Source: an uncultured Porphyromonadaceae bacterium
Lineage (GTDB): Bacteria; Bacteroidota; Bacteroidia; Bacteroidales; Muribaculaceae
DNA length: 7,330 nucleotides
Direction: 5' to 3'
Assembly (NCBI GenBank): GCA_902461565.1
Contig: CABPYL010000064.1
Span: 1-7,330 of the forward strand
Of the stretch, positions 5,249 through 7,330 are shown one piece after another (the first letter of the stretch is position 1; each line of letters opens with the position of its first letter). The notes beneath the pieces were generated by a model. It did not search any database. It was not told the origin of the DNA and saw nothing but the letters and a program-made list of their open reading frames with translations. A program made the translations under genes and the position numbers.

Positions 5249-5281
5249 TCCCCTCCACCCTCCGCTCTTCACTCTCCACTC
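5249..5281 (+). repeat. Pyrimidine-rich low-complexity tract
   Basis: This stretch is almost all C and T, with loose reiterations of CTCTNCACT-like units (for example CTCTTCACTCTCCACTC). Such tracts are frequent next to intergenic repeats in Bacteroidetes. It lies between the palindromic element and the fumarase promoter. No coding potential was seen. Confidence 0.5.
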
Positions 5282-5289
5282 AAAAAATA

Positions 5290-5321
5290 TTTGTCTTTGT
5301 CGAAAAGTATTCGTAAGTTTG
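5290..5321 (+). promoter_or_regulatory. Promoter of the fumarase gene
   Basis: TTTG (5290-5293) is followed after 20 bases by TAAGTTTG (5314-5321), which matches the Bacteroidetes -33 and -7 elements. The transcription start should lie near 5326-5330, inside the 28-base palindrome that begins three bases after the -7 box. The leader would be about 52 bases. Confidence 0.8.
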
Positions 5322-5323
5322 CA

Positions 5324-5351
5324 ATCTGTACGGCCATATGGCCGTACAGAT
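5324..5351. promoter_or_regulatory. Perfect 28-base palindrome at the fumarase transcription start
   Basis: ATCTGTACGGCCAT (5324-5337) is followed directly by its exact reverse complement (5338-5351). Its place over the predicted +1 suggests either an operator for a dimeric regulator or a hairpin at the extreme 5' end of the fumarase mRNA (about 11 base pairs with a loop within CATATG) that could affect stability or translation. There is no U tract, so a terminator role is unlikely. Confidence 0.85.
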
Positions 5352-5380
5352 AATGTAAAACACTATCCTACAAACCCTAT

Positions 5381-7033
<1,653 letters not shown>

Positions 7034-7046
7034 GACCAAATGAACC

Positions 7047-7090
7047 AAAAGGACCGTTGGGGACGCAACACGTCCTCCGGTCCTTTTGTT
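7047..7090 (+). terminator. Intrinsic terminator of the fumarase gene
   Basis: The outer stem AAAAGGACCG (7047-7056) pairs with CGGTCCTTTT (7078-7087). An inner stem GGACG/CGTCC (7061-7065, 7071-7075) closes on a five-base loop, CAACA. The hairpin starts 14 bases after the stop codon and ends in TTTTGTT. Confidence 0.87.
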
Positions 7091-7143
7091 ATTACTGAGG
7101 CTTTACGTCCCTTAAAAAACTTTTACAACTAACATTTTCAACA

Positions 7144-7330
7144 ATGATGCGTATAAAATCCGTCATCCTTACCACCGTACTCGTCATCATGTCGTTTTTC
7201 AACACTTTCGGAGCGCAGACCGACGAACCCGATTTCGCCTATCCGCAGACCGTGGCCGCCGACGCTACAAAAGTGCTGGAGAACGCTGCCGACGGACCGA
7301 CGCGCCTGCGCGCGCTGCTGGAGCTGAAGG
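7144..7330 (+). CDS. N-terminus of an exported protein, function unknown (partial)
   Basis: An ATG at 7144 (or the adjacent one at 7147) opens a frame that runs off the window after 62 codons. Residues 1-24 (MMRIKSVILTTVLVIMSFFNTFGA) form a clear signal peptide, with likely cleavage after FGA. No lipobox Cys is present, so the product is probably periplasmic or outer-membrane-directed rather than a lipoprotein. The mature start, TDEPDFAYPQTVAADATKVL, then a helical ALLELK segment, faintly recalls the N-termini of large Bacteroidales alpha-2-macroglobulin-like proteins, but this is too short to assign. No TAnnTTTG promoter box was found in 7091-7143. Confidence 0.8.
   Translation, partial: MMRIKSVILTTVLVIMSFFNTFGAQTDEPDFAYPQTVAADATKVLENAADGPTRLRALLELK

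Overview
The window reads as a chromosomal segment of a Bacteroidales gut bacterium, possibly of the Muribaculaceae/Bacteroides group. The evidence is five promoters of the Bacteroidetes type (a -7 box TAnnTTTG, mostly with a TTG or TTTG element 18-20 bases upstream), A-rich leaders without Shine-Dalgarno sequences, and gene families typical of the order. These are a stand-alone ECF sigma factor, a BlaI/M56 regulatory pair, a CE2-type esterase and a fused class I fumarase. Species cannot be fixed from the sequence alone.

Layout from left to right. Bases 1-53 hold the last 16 codons of a plus-strand gene, perhaps a subtilase. A bidirectional hairpin terminator separates it from a convergent ECF sigma factor gene (158-661, minus). 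A 404-base AT-rich divergent region follows. It carries the sigma promoter, several small repeat and palindrome arrays, and the promoter of a two-gene plus-strand operon encoding a BlaI/MecI-type repressor and an M56 (BlaR1-like) membrane metalloprotease. Two identical 19-base operator-like repeats flank the -7 box of that operon. A second bidirectional terminator separates the operon from a convergent secreted SGNH/CE2-like esterase (2966-4063, minus).

The esterase promoter is back to back with a plus-strand promoter driving two overlapping small genes of unknown function (4225-4662 and 4659-5090). The first has a visible internal duplication. Next is a palindrome-rich composite element (about 5102-5229) that looks like a dispersed Bacteroidales intergenic repeat, and then a pyrimidine-rich tract. 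The fumarase promoter follows, with a perfect 28-base palindrome at the predicted transcription start. The class I fumarase (5381-7033) has all three expected cluster cysteines and its own terminator. The window ends inside a gene for an exported protein (7144 onward).

The genes are mostly independent transcription units rather than one pathway. The BlaI/M56 pair forms a sensing circuit that probably regulates itself. Fumarase belongs to central metabolism, where in anaerobic Bacteroidales it normally supplies fumarate for reduction to succinate. The most interesting items are the twin BlaI operators, the M56 protein with a TonB-plug-like tail in place of a beta-lactam sensor domain, the uncharacterised two-gene operon, the composite palindromic repeat, and the palindrome at the fumarase transcription start.
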